Of a DNA stretch of 64,000 bases, positions 52,331-63,398 are shown one piece after another (within the stretch, counting starts at the first letter, position 1; the number at the start of each line of letters is the position of its first letter). Where the stretch lies: NCBI GenBank assembly GCA_026413225.1, contig CM048552.1, positions 146,209,053 to 146,273,052 on the forward strand. The letters are read 5' to 3'. A program made the position numbers and the translations under genes. The notes beneath the pieces were generated by a model. The model worked only from the letters and a program-made list of their open reading frames with translations, had not been told where the DNA came from and made no database searches. The DNA comes from Otis tarda. Its lineage: Eukaryota; Chordata; Aves; Otidiformes; Otididae.

Positions 52331-54054
52331 CCTTTTTTTAGACAGCATACTTCCGCTCTGGACAGGTACTTCCATGAAATCAGAAATTAACCAGCTAATA
52401 TGTTTTCTTGTATCAGATATCTCTGAGATTGGAATTAAAATTGCAGAAGGCCTCTTAGAAAATAATGCATAACTGCCAATTCATGGCCATTCTATACACT
52501 TTGTATTAATATTGGTTTTGACCACGTTTGTAATCAATAATCTCACAGCTGTCTTCCTCTTTTCTACTTGAGGTCTAGAAGTTGTAGCAGTCACATAAAG
52601 CTGTTCCTGCCTCTGCATCTGAACGCAGTTGTACAACTAGCTTTAAACAAATGCAAAATTTGATTAACAATAGATTACACTGCTGGTATTTGAATACTGA
52701 TAATCTCTAGCATGTGCAAGGAAAAAAAAAAACATCATCTTCAGCATCTCACTTCAAAACAGTTACAAAGCAGAGAGTGTGTTTTAAATCCCATCTCTCC
52801 TTAAACATGTGTTAGTGATAGGAGTTAATAAGAAATACTCTTGATTTTCCGCTCTTTCTAGCTACACAGGTTTCCCTTACAGCCATTTGCAGTAAATGCA
52901 GAGGAATATGAATAGCAATTTTTGGTTCTGAGAGAAAATGTTGGATCTCAATATTCCTGACCGTATGGCTTACTGGCCTGAACACTTTTTGTGTATTTAT
53001 CTTCTGAATAAAATGTGGCATAAAGCCACCTCACACCGAGCCTCCATCACTCAGAGAAACGTGCTGGTGGGGAGGGAAAGGAGTGGGGCATGTATGAGGG
53101 AATTTGGGAAAGGAAATGCTTATCCTAAACCGTGTAAGAAGCAACCTCAGCCTTTCTGGCATGCCGGTTTTAACTCACAAAGTAAAAAAGGCACCATATT
53201 TCAGAACACGCAATTGTTATATATATAAAACACAATTAAGACATTTGGAACTACATGAATATGTAATGTACACATTTCTTTACATATGCATTTTTCTCCA
53301 GACAGGCCGGTGCCTGCTTTAATTTGGAAGCTATCCATTTTCATACAAAGTTAACCAAGAGTGACAGGAAATCAGACGCCTACATTATTTATCTTTTCTG
53401 AACTTAAAAGAAAAAAAAAAAAAAGCCTTCTGTTAATTACTTTTCTAGGAAGCTATTTTGTGATACCACAGGGATAGATCTTCCATATTCAGAAGTGCTA
53501 CGGAAATGACAACTTTATGATGTGCAGGGTGAATAAAGTATGTTACACACAGATATTTAAGGGTATATTTGTCTTAATTTACTGTAAGTGAGTATGTGAC
53601 CAACAATAAAGAATTTAATTGCTTCTGGCCTGGCTGGGTGCATTTACAACAATTACTGGAGGTCTGACCTCTTAACTTTATACATCAACTGGCACATATA
53701 CATTATTTATTTAGCTGGAATTAACGGTGATCTGTGAAGCTCGCTGTATTTTCCTTTGGTTCTCTTGCTCCTCAGTTGTAACTGACCCCCGTGAGTATGT
53801 TCAGTGATGACAGTTTCATGTCACTTTGATTCATGAAAGATCAGGCAAACTACAGAATAAAGCAGTAAAATATTTTTCACGGATATTTTAAAAAAAAAAT
53901 TAAAAAATATCCTAAACAACCTACATGATCCCATGTAGAATGCTGTGAAGATAAAGCGTAGACAGAAATGCTCTACCCTGCCATAAATATTGGAAAGGAG
54001 AATGTGAGTTGGCATCAATAACTGCTCTGCAGGAGCAACCGGGGCTTGGACTCT

Positions 54055-54106
54055 ACACCTGACTGCACAGCAACACAACGCTCCAGTGTTGTACAACGTC
54101 AGGTGT
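54055..54106. repeat. nested short palindrome (hairpin)
   Basis: Outer arms ACACCTGAC (54055-54063) and GTCAGGTGT (54098-54106) are perfect reverse complements. Inside them CAACAC (54071-54076) pairs with GTGTTG (54086-54091) around a 9-base loop. Both outer arms also contain a CAGGTG E-box. It could be chance; no function is claimed. Confidence 0.6.
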
Positions 54107-56506
54107 GGGAAGCGGAGTGCGGCTAAGTATTTCACTGGTAATCTGAAATCCACAGCAAGCCCACCCTGGCTCTCCATCCATACCCTAACCCTTTCTAAGC
54201 ACTCCTTTGTTTAAGGAGCCACGGAGCAGACGGGGAGGAGATGCTCAGCCAAAACCTAGCGCTGAGGACAGCTTCTTGTGCTTGCAGGAGTGCCATGCCA
54301 CAGCTCCTGCAGCCACATCCAGAAAAGGAAGGCTTTCTCCAACCGCTGAATAGCCTTACAGGCGTGGGAGCAATCCCTGTTAATGGGGACAAAGGCGGAA
54401 AAGCGATAGCAATGCCCTATATCTTCCGAGACGCATTTCACAAAGGAGGTCTATTAGACTACTTTGTTGCTGGCAAGTAGGATTTTTATTACCTCCAGTT
54501 ATCATCATCATAAGCACTACAATGGATTAAAAAAAATCTGCCAAAATGTGCAATTAAAAACGGTCTTGTAGTTCTAGAAGTCTTATTTCCTTCATCAATA
54601 ACTTTAGTGCTAACCAAAAGGAACTAAAGAAGCAATTATACAGGGTTGTGGACATTTTTATGCACGCACTTTTGTATCAACTCCAGAGCTGATTCATAAA
54701 CCAAACCATCCAATCGAGAGGGGAGGCGGGTGGAAGCAAGAGGAATGCATTTTTCTCACGATGAACCATATTCTTACATCAATTTAGCTCTCCTTTTCCC
54801 AAAAGAGGTTACTCTTCCAACTTTTGAAAAGATGGAAAGACGAGTTTTATCAAAGGGAGGATCTGACTTATGAGAGACCCCAAGAACTGCTCAAATTTTT
54901 TTTCAATAATTGGGAAAAAAAAAACCTCAGGGAAAACTCGTAAAAACGCAGGTGCATACATTAAGGATTTCCCTTGGCAATCCTAAGTTTATATCCAGTT
55001 TCAAAAGATTTTTCTCTGATGATAGTCACCCTGTCAGTGAAAAACAATGAGGAACAACAAGTGATTCACCATAGCAACAAAAGCATAGCACATACCATAT
55101 GGTAATCAGTCCATACAGAAAACTTTACAGTTGATGTAAATAAATTCCTTATTTTCAAAAACCTACAGACAACTTCAGCTAGTGCTTTCCCAGAAAAAGA
55201 TTTTTAGATTTAATTCAAAATGGAAAAGAAACTTGTTTCACTGAGGGTAGAAACAGTAAAACTAGAGAGCTCTAAAAGTCAAGTAAAGGTGTCTAAACAG
55301 AATTTTCCTTCTACGAGAGCTGCCACGCAAGAATAATGGGAGAGAGATTAGGCCCACTGTGTTACGTGAAACAGCCCACGCACACAGTTGCTGTGTGCCT
55401 CAGCGACCGCAGAACGCAACAAAAAGCAGAGGCTTGTGTCACAATTTGAAAACTACACCAAAAATCCATCTTTGTGCACCGTAGTCTCCGCTGTGTATGT
55501 TCAGAGCATTTCAAACACCGCTCTGCCTATTTGATACACTCTTTCTTTGCAGTCCTAGTCTGTTGAATTCTCCTACATGAAAACAGGCAGTTGCACACAG
55601 CCCTCCCACAGACACACTCGAAGGTCCTGAATAACCTGCTATTAGCAGGGATCTTTGTACCACACTGCTCTTGTTGTCCAGTTCTTCCTGTTTAACGTGG
55701 GAAAACATGCTTTATTTGCGGGGAAGGTCAGTGGTACCATTACAGGGATGAATTGAGCTGTGTCTTCTTGTAAACGCAGCTTGCTAGCTCGTTCCCATGA
55801 ACATCTGGGAAACACAACCTCTACAACTGGCTCATACTTACAGTGCTTGAGTGCTGTGATTGCTAACTGCCTTCTCAAGCACTGCAATTTTTCAATGAAG
55901 TCGATAAATGGTAGAGGAGTATTAACACACTTAATTCTGTGCTTCCATCTCCAGCTTCTTTGGGTATGTCCTAGAATGGTGCCGGAAGAACTCTGGACCT
56001 TTCTACTAATGCATTCATCCTCTCTTTTTACCTAAAAGCATCATCAACTGCTCTTCTGTTTGCACGTCTGCCTTTCTGGGACCGAACTGGACACCTCGGG
56101 AAGCAGAGAAGAAAAACCCGGATTCAACTCCTAGTCCTGCAGCAGTTCAACAGGCTCCATCGGAGAAAGGGGAAGGTGGAATTGTGCCTCTGGGGAAAAG
56201 CACTTACTCAGATCTCCTCCAAAACCTTTTCCTTTTTTGTGACACACTGTTTCTCCTCCACTTTCCTGTAGATCCAGATATACAGGGGAACCATGCACTG
56301 ATTATGGCAATCTTCCCCATTTAGTCTACACTGGAGCTTCTGTTGTTGAATGAGATGTAGCTGCACTTGTTCTTTCACATGTGAACATCCACCTTCAATT
56401 TTAAACTGGAATGGAACTACTTATTATATGCGCTATGCACCAAAGCTCTCCTTAACAGGGTCTGGTTTTGGGTTTTGAACAAATTACTGACATTAAGTCC
56501 ATATTT

Positions 56507-56536
56507 GGGGGGGGGTCAGAGGGAGGGAAGAAGGGG
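56507..56536 (+). other. G-quadruplex motif
   Basis: G9, TCAGA, GGG, A, GGG, AAGAA, GGGG: four or more G-runs with loops of five, one and five bases, meeting the usual G4 pattern. It lies on the plus strand, which is the template strand for AFF2 transcription, so the RNA itself would be C-rich. Confidence 0.75.
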
Positions 56537-58179
56537 AGGAAAGAGTTGTGGGGTCTTTTTGCTTTCCATTAATATCTGGGGATAGAACTGATAGGCGAGA
56601 AAAAGACTGCAGATTTAAAGAACACTTGCTAGTGCATGTGCCAGATGCTGATAGCTATATATAGCCATTCGAACAAGAATGACTGCAGAGAGTATCTTAG
56701 CCAGACACATAGGAATTTTCCTGAGTAAGGCCCGGGCAAAAATGAAAAAAAAAAAAAAGATTTAACATTTAATCTATCGTGCATTACTTCTGCTGCAGAA
56801 GTTGTGTAAGTACTCCATGAAGTGGAATAAGAATGTGTCCTCAAGATGACCTTATCTACATTTCACATAAACGTGTTCCCAAATTTAACTGAACCACATC
56901 TATCCTTTTCACCATTAGACTGCTAGTCATTCTTGAATACAACCTCGATTTCCTTGGTCCATAACCCTTAGAGAAGTAAGCAAAGGACAACAGATAAGGG
57001 TTCTTCAATGTAATAAAAAAGCAGCGTGCAGCCTACAAGATGAAATTAAAAAACAGAACTCAGATATAAAGAATACCATTTGCCATCTTAGATTTTTCTT
57101 ATTGTCTCACTCATAACAAAACTTTAGAAAAGAGAGGCACTTGATATTCCTGCCTTTTTTCCTCTATATCCTGGTATCACATTTCTCTTCCCTTCTGTCT
57201 AGTACAGTAGGTTTGTACCTACAGCAATATAATTTCTAAGTAGTTCAAAAAGTGAAATAGCAGTACTTGAGATGACAAGCTATCATTTCTACAGAGCAGT
57301 ATGATAATTCTGGAAGGACCAGGAGGTTGGGTATGGATTCTAATTAACACTGATGAACCTGGCTCCTAAAGATTAAATTCCCAAACGAGTAACTGCTACC
57401 TTTCTACACACAGGTCTACCTGAGCTATTCTCATTAAAACAATTTAAAAAATTATAAGCTTCAGCCTTTGTCAAGATATTGAAGGCTTTCCAAAACTGAT
57501 TAAAAATATTAAATGAGGTATTGAACTACATTAAAAATCAACCTTTTTCATTTATTGAAAAATAATGGTCTATAATTTGTATTCAAGTTATTTTATTTCC
57601 AGTGAATAATAACTGTATTGCAGCCAACTTTGTGCTCTGTTTCTCTGAAAACCTCAAGGGATGTACAGAAGAGGATTTTGTATTCTACTGAAGACACACA
57701 CACTTTGCATGACATTGCTTCTTATTCTTCAGTTCTTGGAGGGAACATGTTTCATTATGTGTTTATTTTTCCACCGATAGTTCCTTCAAACTGGTAAACA
57801 CCAATGGAAAGTACTATAAGCTAAATGCAAGTGCATGGAAGCAGAGGACTCAGCCTCAATGCATTAGTAAGTGGACTTGCAAATTAGGAGATTTATAACA
57901 ATGTGTTCTTGTTTCCTGGTTTTCTCTGTGGAACCTGAAGCTGCCTATAGCCACGCAATGTTAAAAATAAAACTGAAACATCACACAGAAGTGCTCATCA
58001 CTTCATGTGCCCCTTAAAAGAAAATATATTCTGCAGGAGCTGGGGAAATGGTAATTCCTACCATTCACTTCGCACCTTTTCAGGCAAGGCAGTTTCTCCT
58101 CTGCCCCCTGTCCCCCAGTTTTTCCTCCTTTGAGTATCATCTTTTATCTCATATCTACATGCTGGACTCATATCTATTG

Positions 58180-59943
58180 AAGGTCAGAGAAAGTATACCC
58201 CCGCTGATGAACATGACTGGTGAACTGGTAACAATGGATGAGGAGAAGGCTGAGGTATTCAACAACTTTTTTGCATCAGTCTTCACTGATAACCCCTCCT
58301 CCCACACCTCTTGAGTGGATAGACTGCAAGATGTGGACTGGGGGAGCAAAGTCCTTCCCACTGTAAGAGAAGATCAGGTTCACGACCACCTGAGGAACCT
58401 GAATATACCTAAGTCTATGGGACCTGACAAGATGCATCCCAGAGTCCTGAGGGAACTGGCTGATGTAGATGCTAAGCCACTCTCCACAAAATTTGAAAAG
58501 TCATGGCAATCAGGTGAGTTCCCTGCTGTCTGGAAAAAGGGAAACATTGCACCCATTTTTAAAACGGGTAAAATGGGAACTACCGACCTGTCAGCCTCCC
58601 CTCTGTGCCTGAGAAGATCATGGAACAGATCCTCCTAGAAGCTATGCTGAGGCACATGGAGGAGAGGGAGGTGGTTCGAGACAGCCAGCATGGCTTCACC
58701 AAGGGCAAGTCTTGCCTGACCAACCAAGTGGCCTTCTATGATGGAGTCACTATGTCAGTGGACAAGGGAAGAGCTACTGATTTAATCTACCTGGACTTCT
58801 GTAAGGCCACTGACCTGGTCCCCCACAACGTTCTTCTCTCTAAATTGGAGAGACATGGATTCAATGGATGGACTGTTCGGTGGATGAGGAATTGGTTGGA
58901 TGGTCGCATCCGGAGGGTAGTGGTCAATGGCTCCATGTCCAGATGGAGGTCAGTGACAAGTGGTGTCCCACAGGAGTCTGTATTGGGGCCAGTACTGTTT
59001 AATATCTTCATCAACGACATAGTGGGATAGAGTGGGATCCTCAGCAAATTTGCAGACGACACCAAGCTGAGTGGTGCAGTTGACATGCCTGAGGGATGAG
59101 ATGCCATCCAGAGGGACCTGGGCAAGCTTGAGAAGTGGGTCCATGTGAACCTCATGAGGTTCAATAAGACCAAGTGCAAGGTCCTGCACCTGGATCCAGG
59201 CAACCCCCAGTGTCAGTACAGGCTGGGGGATGAAGAGATTGAGTGCAGCCCTGTTGAGAAAGACTTGAGGGTAATGGTGGATGAAAAGCTGGACATGAGC
59301 CGTCAGTGTGTGCTCATAGCCCAGAAGGCCAATTGTATCCTGGGCTGCATCAAAAGAAGCATGGCCAGCAGGTCGAGGGAGGTGATTCTCTCCCTCTGCT
59401 CCGCTCTCATGAGACCCCACGTGGAGTACTGCATGCAGCTCTGGAGCCCTTAACATAAGAAGGACATGGACCTGTTGGAACCAGTCCAGAGGAGGGCCAC
59501 AAAGATGATCAGAGGGCTGGAGTACCTCTCCTATGAAGAAAGGCTGAGAGAGTTGGGGTTGTTCAGGCTGGAGAAGAGAAGACTCCGCGGAGACCTTACT
59601 GAGGCCTTCCAGTACTTAAAGAGCTGACCTATAAGAAAGATGGGGACAGACTTTTTACCAGAGCCTGTAGCGATAGGAAAAGGGATAATGGTTTTAAACT
59701 AAAAGAGGGTAGATTTAGACTAGACATAAAGAAAAAAAAATTTAAAACAAGGGTGATGAAGTACTAGAATGGGTTGCCTGGAGAGGTGGTGGATGCCCCA
59801 TCCCTGGAAACATTCAAGGCCAGGTTGGATGAGGCTCTGAGCAACTTGATCTAGTTGGAGATGTCCCTGCTCACGGCAGGAGAGTTGGGCTACATGACCT
59901 TTAAAGGATCCTTCCAACCCAAACCATTCTATGATTCTATGAT
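58180..59943 (+). mobile_element. CR1 LINE, 5'-truncated copy, 1.76 kb
   Basis: The largest transposon in the window. It starts within CR1 ORF2 just upstream of the reverse-transcriptase domain and runs through the whole 3' UTR to the TTCTATGATTCTATGAT end, a structure produced by incomplete target-primed reverse transcription. The 3' UTR contains the usual blocks (GCCTGTAGCGATAGGAAAAG, GAGAGGTGGTGGATGCCCCA, GACCTTTAAAGGATCCTTCC). The first base is a judgement: recognisable protein similarity begins near 58195. It lies antisense to AFF2 and about 3.5 kb from the exon. CR1 does not normally make long target-site duplications, and none was seen. Confidence 0.93.
58196..59627 (+). pseudogene. 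CR1 ORF2 reverse transcriptase, C-terminal part, inactive
   Basis: The fragment covers the thumb-side linker, the RT domain and the C-terminal CR1 segment. It opens with [15 protein letters not shown], then [14 protein letters not shown] and [12 protein letters not shown]. At about 58572 the frame shifts (net minus one) and resumes with NYRPVSL-type sequence. RT motif A reads YLDFCKATD (about 58788-58814), followed by [14 protein letters not shown] and the catalytic FADD at 59049-59060. The natural stop after [10 protein letters not shown] is TGA at 59625-59627. Inactivating changes: TGA at 58312, the frameshift, TAG at 59028, TGA at 59098 and TAA at 59451. The N-terminal endonuclease is missing through truncation. 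Confidence 0.92.
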
Positions 59944-60150
59944 CTTGCTCCCCCTGCTTGCATCTTTTTTCCCTCACAGCCTCCTGCAGTTCAGTTTTCA
60001 GTTCAGTTAAGCAGCTGCAAAACTTGTCTAGGCCAAGTTGAAAAGTCTAGGTTTTGGACCATGGTATCACCATGAACACATTTTAAGAGCTGAAAGTAGA
60101 AAAAAAAACGTGTAACTGAAAAATTAGGCCCGCAGACAGAAAGCAAAGGC
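59944..60150. other. short spacer between two CR1 copies
   Basis: About 200 bases of non-repeat-looking sequence including a small TTCAGTTCAGTT repeat (about 59996-60008). It separates two same-strand CR1 pieces of different type, so they are independent insertions rather than one broken element. Confidence 0.6.
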
Positions 60151-60562
60151 TATAAAAGTGGTTCAGAGGGTGGTGATCAGTGGCACAAAGTCCTGTTGGA
60201 GGCCAGTCAATAGTGGTGGACCTTCACAGTCAATATTGGGGCCAATACTGTTTAACATCTTCATTAATGACCTGGATGACAGGGCAGAATGCAGGCTCAG
60301 CAAGCCTGGACATAATATGAAACTGGGAGGCGTGGGTGATACCCCAAGGGGTCATGTTGCCATCCAGAAGGACCTTGACTGGCTGGAGAAACAGGCTGAC
60401 AGGAACCTCAAGAAGTTCAACAAAGGAAAATGTAAAATCATGAATATGAGGAGGAATAATCCCAGCAGCAGTATAGGCTGAGGGCTGACTGGCTGGAAAT
60501 CTGTTCTGAAGAGAGGACCTGAGGGTCCTGGTGGACAACAAACTGACCATGAGCCTCATGAT
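60151..60562 (+). mobile_element. CR1 LINE internal fragment of a second subfamily, 3' end missing
   Basis: The translated piece reads [16 protein letters not shown], then MKLGG, then AIQKDLDWLEKQADRN and KFNKGKCKIMN, which is the RT/C-terminal part of CR1 ORF2. It is collinear with about 58908-59300 of the neighbouring copy but clearly more diverged from it than a recent duplicate would be. The catalytic FADD has decayed (KPGHN where SKFADD is expected), a stop follows at 60479-60481 and the frame shifts afterwards. The element ends near 60562 within coding sequence, lacking the CR1 3' UTR. Confidence 0.85.
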
Positions 60563-63390
60563 GTTGCCTGCATTAAGACCCCAGAGTACACTGACTGCCT
60601 CACCTAGCCTGTCTCAGCTATATGCCTTTTATTTCAGCAGACATCAAGATTATTCCACCACCTACACTCCGGATACCCCGTCCCCAAGCTCTCTGGCCCT
60701 CTCCTGCTTCCCATATTTTCATGGCTACTCTTAAGCAGCTTTCTGCCACTCTCATTTCTGTTTCCATTCAGCTTCCCAGACACTGTTCTAGCTTACTTGT
60801 CAGCCTGCTTTCCCTTCTGATCATCCTATATGGCATCTCTACCCTTCTGGCCATCCCATGGCCACTTGGGATACAAGGTCTTTCCCGGCCATCCCCTTTA
60901 GCTGCACCCTGAACAAGAGAGGTCTAATTTCGCCTGCAAATGTTCACAGGACCATGACAGCTTTTGTGCTGAGAGCAACTTAAAACTTCTGTCCCTAATA
61001 CGGGACAGTGAACGTTTGATGCAAAGGAGAAGTTTTACAAGTTTCAAAGCAGAAATTTAAAAAATGCATGGAAATTCTTACAAAACTGTACTAGGAGATG
61101 TATGATACAAATAAAAACAATGGAAAAACATTTTGAAATAAAAAGAAGTATGATTGAAAATTAAAGGGAGGGTGGATTAGGAAACACTGACTGAAAAAAC
61201 TTTCAGTCTTGGTCAATACTTCTCCCTGTAGCAATACCAGCAGGTTACCAATTTAATCCTGTGCCACTGGGATGGAAAATGTTAGAACAAAGGAAATGTC
61301 AGGATGAAGGAAAAAAAGCTGGGCACTTCTATCACCAGGACTCTCAGCCCTCCAACATGACATCTAAACACTGTCTTTCTTAGCTCAAGTTCCAAACCCC
61401 AACAACACTTACAGTACCTACTATTTTCTTTGGAGTAATACGTCCATCACTTTTTATAATCACTTAACTCTTTTTTTTAACCTACCAGACAATGTTTTTG
61501 TCCACTTCCTTCAACTTCAGCTAAATGTTTATATTATGCTATCAAATACTGTTTCAGAAATACCGCATCCCACAAAATCTGTGAGAAGGTGGTGAACACT
61601 TTCGTAGTTACCTTGCAGTCCACTCTCCTGGCATAGCCTGCATTACCATGAGTATGTAGGCAGGTTAGTTTAAAGGAATCTCAAACCCTCCTCATGTCTA
61701 GAACCTGCTGTATAAATTTACCCTTACGCATCGGTATGGATTACAACGAATGAAAGCTTTCTTTCCTGAGGTAGGCGAATTTGGAATGCAAATAGGAAAA
61801 CCTGAATTTCAGACAAACAAATGATTGCCTATCAAAACTCCTTTCCAACTAGTCCTCAGAGTATTGCATACATGTAAAGGGGGAAAAATTTGAAAGATCC
61901 AGACAATTGCCACAGGCATCTTTAATTCTAACAATGCTTCCCACTTGCAGATAGAAGCACAAGTCTGAAATAGGTAATAATAGTTAAATGGATATTAGTA
62001 TCTGCCATTACCTGATCTATCTGCACAATAGCAGCAGTCTGCTAAATTTGCTTATCAAATCTGGCTTAAGAGCCTAAAACAACTCCTTTTCAGGAACAAC
62101 ATATCAACTCCATGTTGTTTGGAACTGAAGGAACTTTAACTTAGAGAAAAACCACATGGGTATAATGCCTAAAAGAGCTGAGAGAAGTAATTGCTTCCAG
62201 AGAGATTTCTTTTCCAAACTGAACTGAAGGGGGAATACAACAGTCAGCTCCATTTCTGAAAAACAGGCATTAAGAGGCCAGAGAACTCCACTAAAAATTA
62301 GATTTTTCCTCTCCTTTAACAATGCCAGAAACGAAAATGTTAAGACTAAAAACATCTCAAGACACACCACAGCTCTCAAATAAGAGTAAACAATCAATAT
62401 CTCTGCTCTGAGAAAGTCCCAGTGACTCAGCTAAATAAAGTCGTTTAGTCCTATAAATACTATAAATTGTTTAAGACATGGGAGCTCTACCAGTTTGCAC
62501 AAGAGGATGATGGGACCATCTTTGTATTGGCATACAGGCCTCTGAATACACCCAAGAAAAAATAAATCACCTTTCATTCTCCCAAAACAAACCATTTCCT
62601 CCCCACCCAAAAAGCTTAAACAGAAAATCACGGAGTGTGTAAGTTGTAAAGCAAGGTGTCCTACAGGCATAAATGAAATGTGAAATAAATTAACATAAGA
62701 TAAGTCCAAGTAGAAATCTTTCACATCTACTGCTGATAACAGAAATGTTGTCTAGAAGCTTTTTCAGACACGTTATGGTACTTGTAGCACGGCTGGGTTT
62801 CTACAGATGGTGATTCTTTAGGAAGAAAACATCAGTCGTCTTAAAAATCAGTTTGAAACAGAAAGAGATACTATGAACTAAAAGGAGAGTTTCATGGCTA
62901 TATTCTCATGTATTCCACAGGTCTCATACTGTTTAAGTAATTCATTTAGATTGTGAAACTACTTTGACATCGAGGATGGCAGAACTACTTCTGATCACAA
63001 GCACTTCATTTAATCATTGCCAAAGAGAAACAAGCCAATGAAATATGAACAGTTAGAAGTAACACCCAAGCCTAGCAAAAAAAAAAAAAAAATTAAAAAT
63101 ATCCAGAGTTTGTACATGGACAGTAAGGAAAAAACATCAGTGAAATAATATATACCATTAGTGCCATTGTAAGAGACATTGTAGTCCTGAAGACAGTGGG
63201 AATTTCACTGTTGAGATCTCTTTACTTTACTGTGAGGCTGATATTTGCAATATAGTATATCAATGTTATTAGAAAAAAAAATTAAACATGCAAACTATTA
63301 TATTAAAAATATGTAAAGAGCCAGACACAATTTGCAGTTCTAAGTCACCATCATCTATCCAAGGTGAGATGTCATAAAAAGCATAAAAAC
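60563..63390. other. AFF2: intronic sequence just downstream of the AFF2 exon
   Basis: Non-coding. The first part (60563-60912) is pyrimidine-rich on the plus strand and open for 67-96 codons by composition only. An A14-15 run sits at about 63078 and another A-run at about 63274. No second exon, alternative donor with coding support, or transposon was recognised between the second CR1 piece and the donor. Confidence 0.65.
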
Positions 63391-63398
63391 ACTTACCT
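63391..63398 (-). promoter_or_regulatory. AFF2: 5' splice site (donor) of the AFF2 exon
   Basis: Read on the minus strand the junction is AG|GTAAGT, a full match to the U1 snRNA consensus. It falls exactly where the conserved protein ends (…IPKQEE) and leaves a complete codon (phase 0). Beyond it the frame runs into AT-rich non-coding sequence with a stop within about 14 codons. The frame, the consensus and the loss of protein similarity all agree on the boundary. Confidence 0.92.

Larger units (their letters stand above)
52331..58179. other. non-coding intronic sequence
   Basis: AT-rich unique-looking DNA, A-runs at about 52721 and 53411, a short nested palindrome (54055-54106) and a G-quadruplex motif (56507-56536), both listed separately. 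No gene recognised. Confidence 0.65.
1..63396 (-). other. AFF2: large AFF2 intron (most or all of the window)
   Basis: Transcription of AFF2 runs from high to low coordinates, so all sequence below the donor at 63396 is downstream in the pre-mRNA. No acceptor plus coding exon with AFF similarity was recognised in the 63 kb. Expected downstream AFF2 features, such as the acidic, serine-rich segment after the basic tail, were looked for by eye on the minus strand and not seen. Mammalian AFF2 is a giant gene with very long early introns, which fits. Caveats: the next AFF2 exons are short (tens of bases) and could be missed by eye, and the low-coordinate edge gives no proof that the intron still continues there. 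Confidence 0.75.

Noticed and set aside
54055..54106. Palindrome as a microRNA precursor
   Set aside because: Stems of 9 and 6 base pairs with unpaired joints are too short for a Drosha substrate.
58950..59456. 168-codon minus-strand frame
   Set aside because: Antisense shadow of the CR1 reverse-transcriptase ORF.
63355..63396. Extension of the coding frame past the splice site to 63355
   Set aside because: The 13 further codons follow a perfect AG|GTAAGT donor and read into AT-rich intron; conserved sequence stops at the donor.
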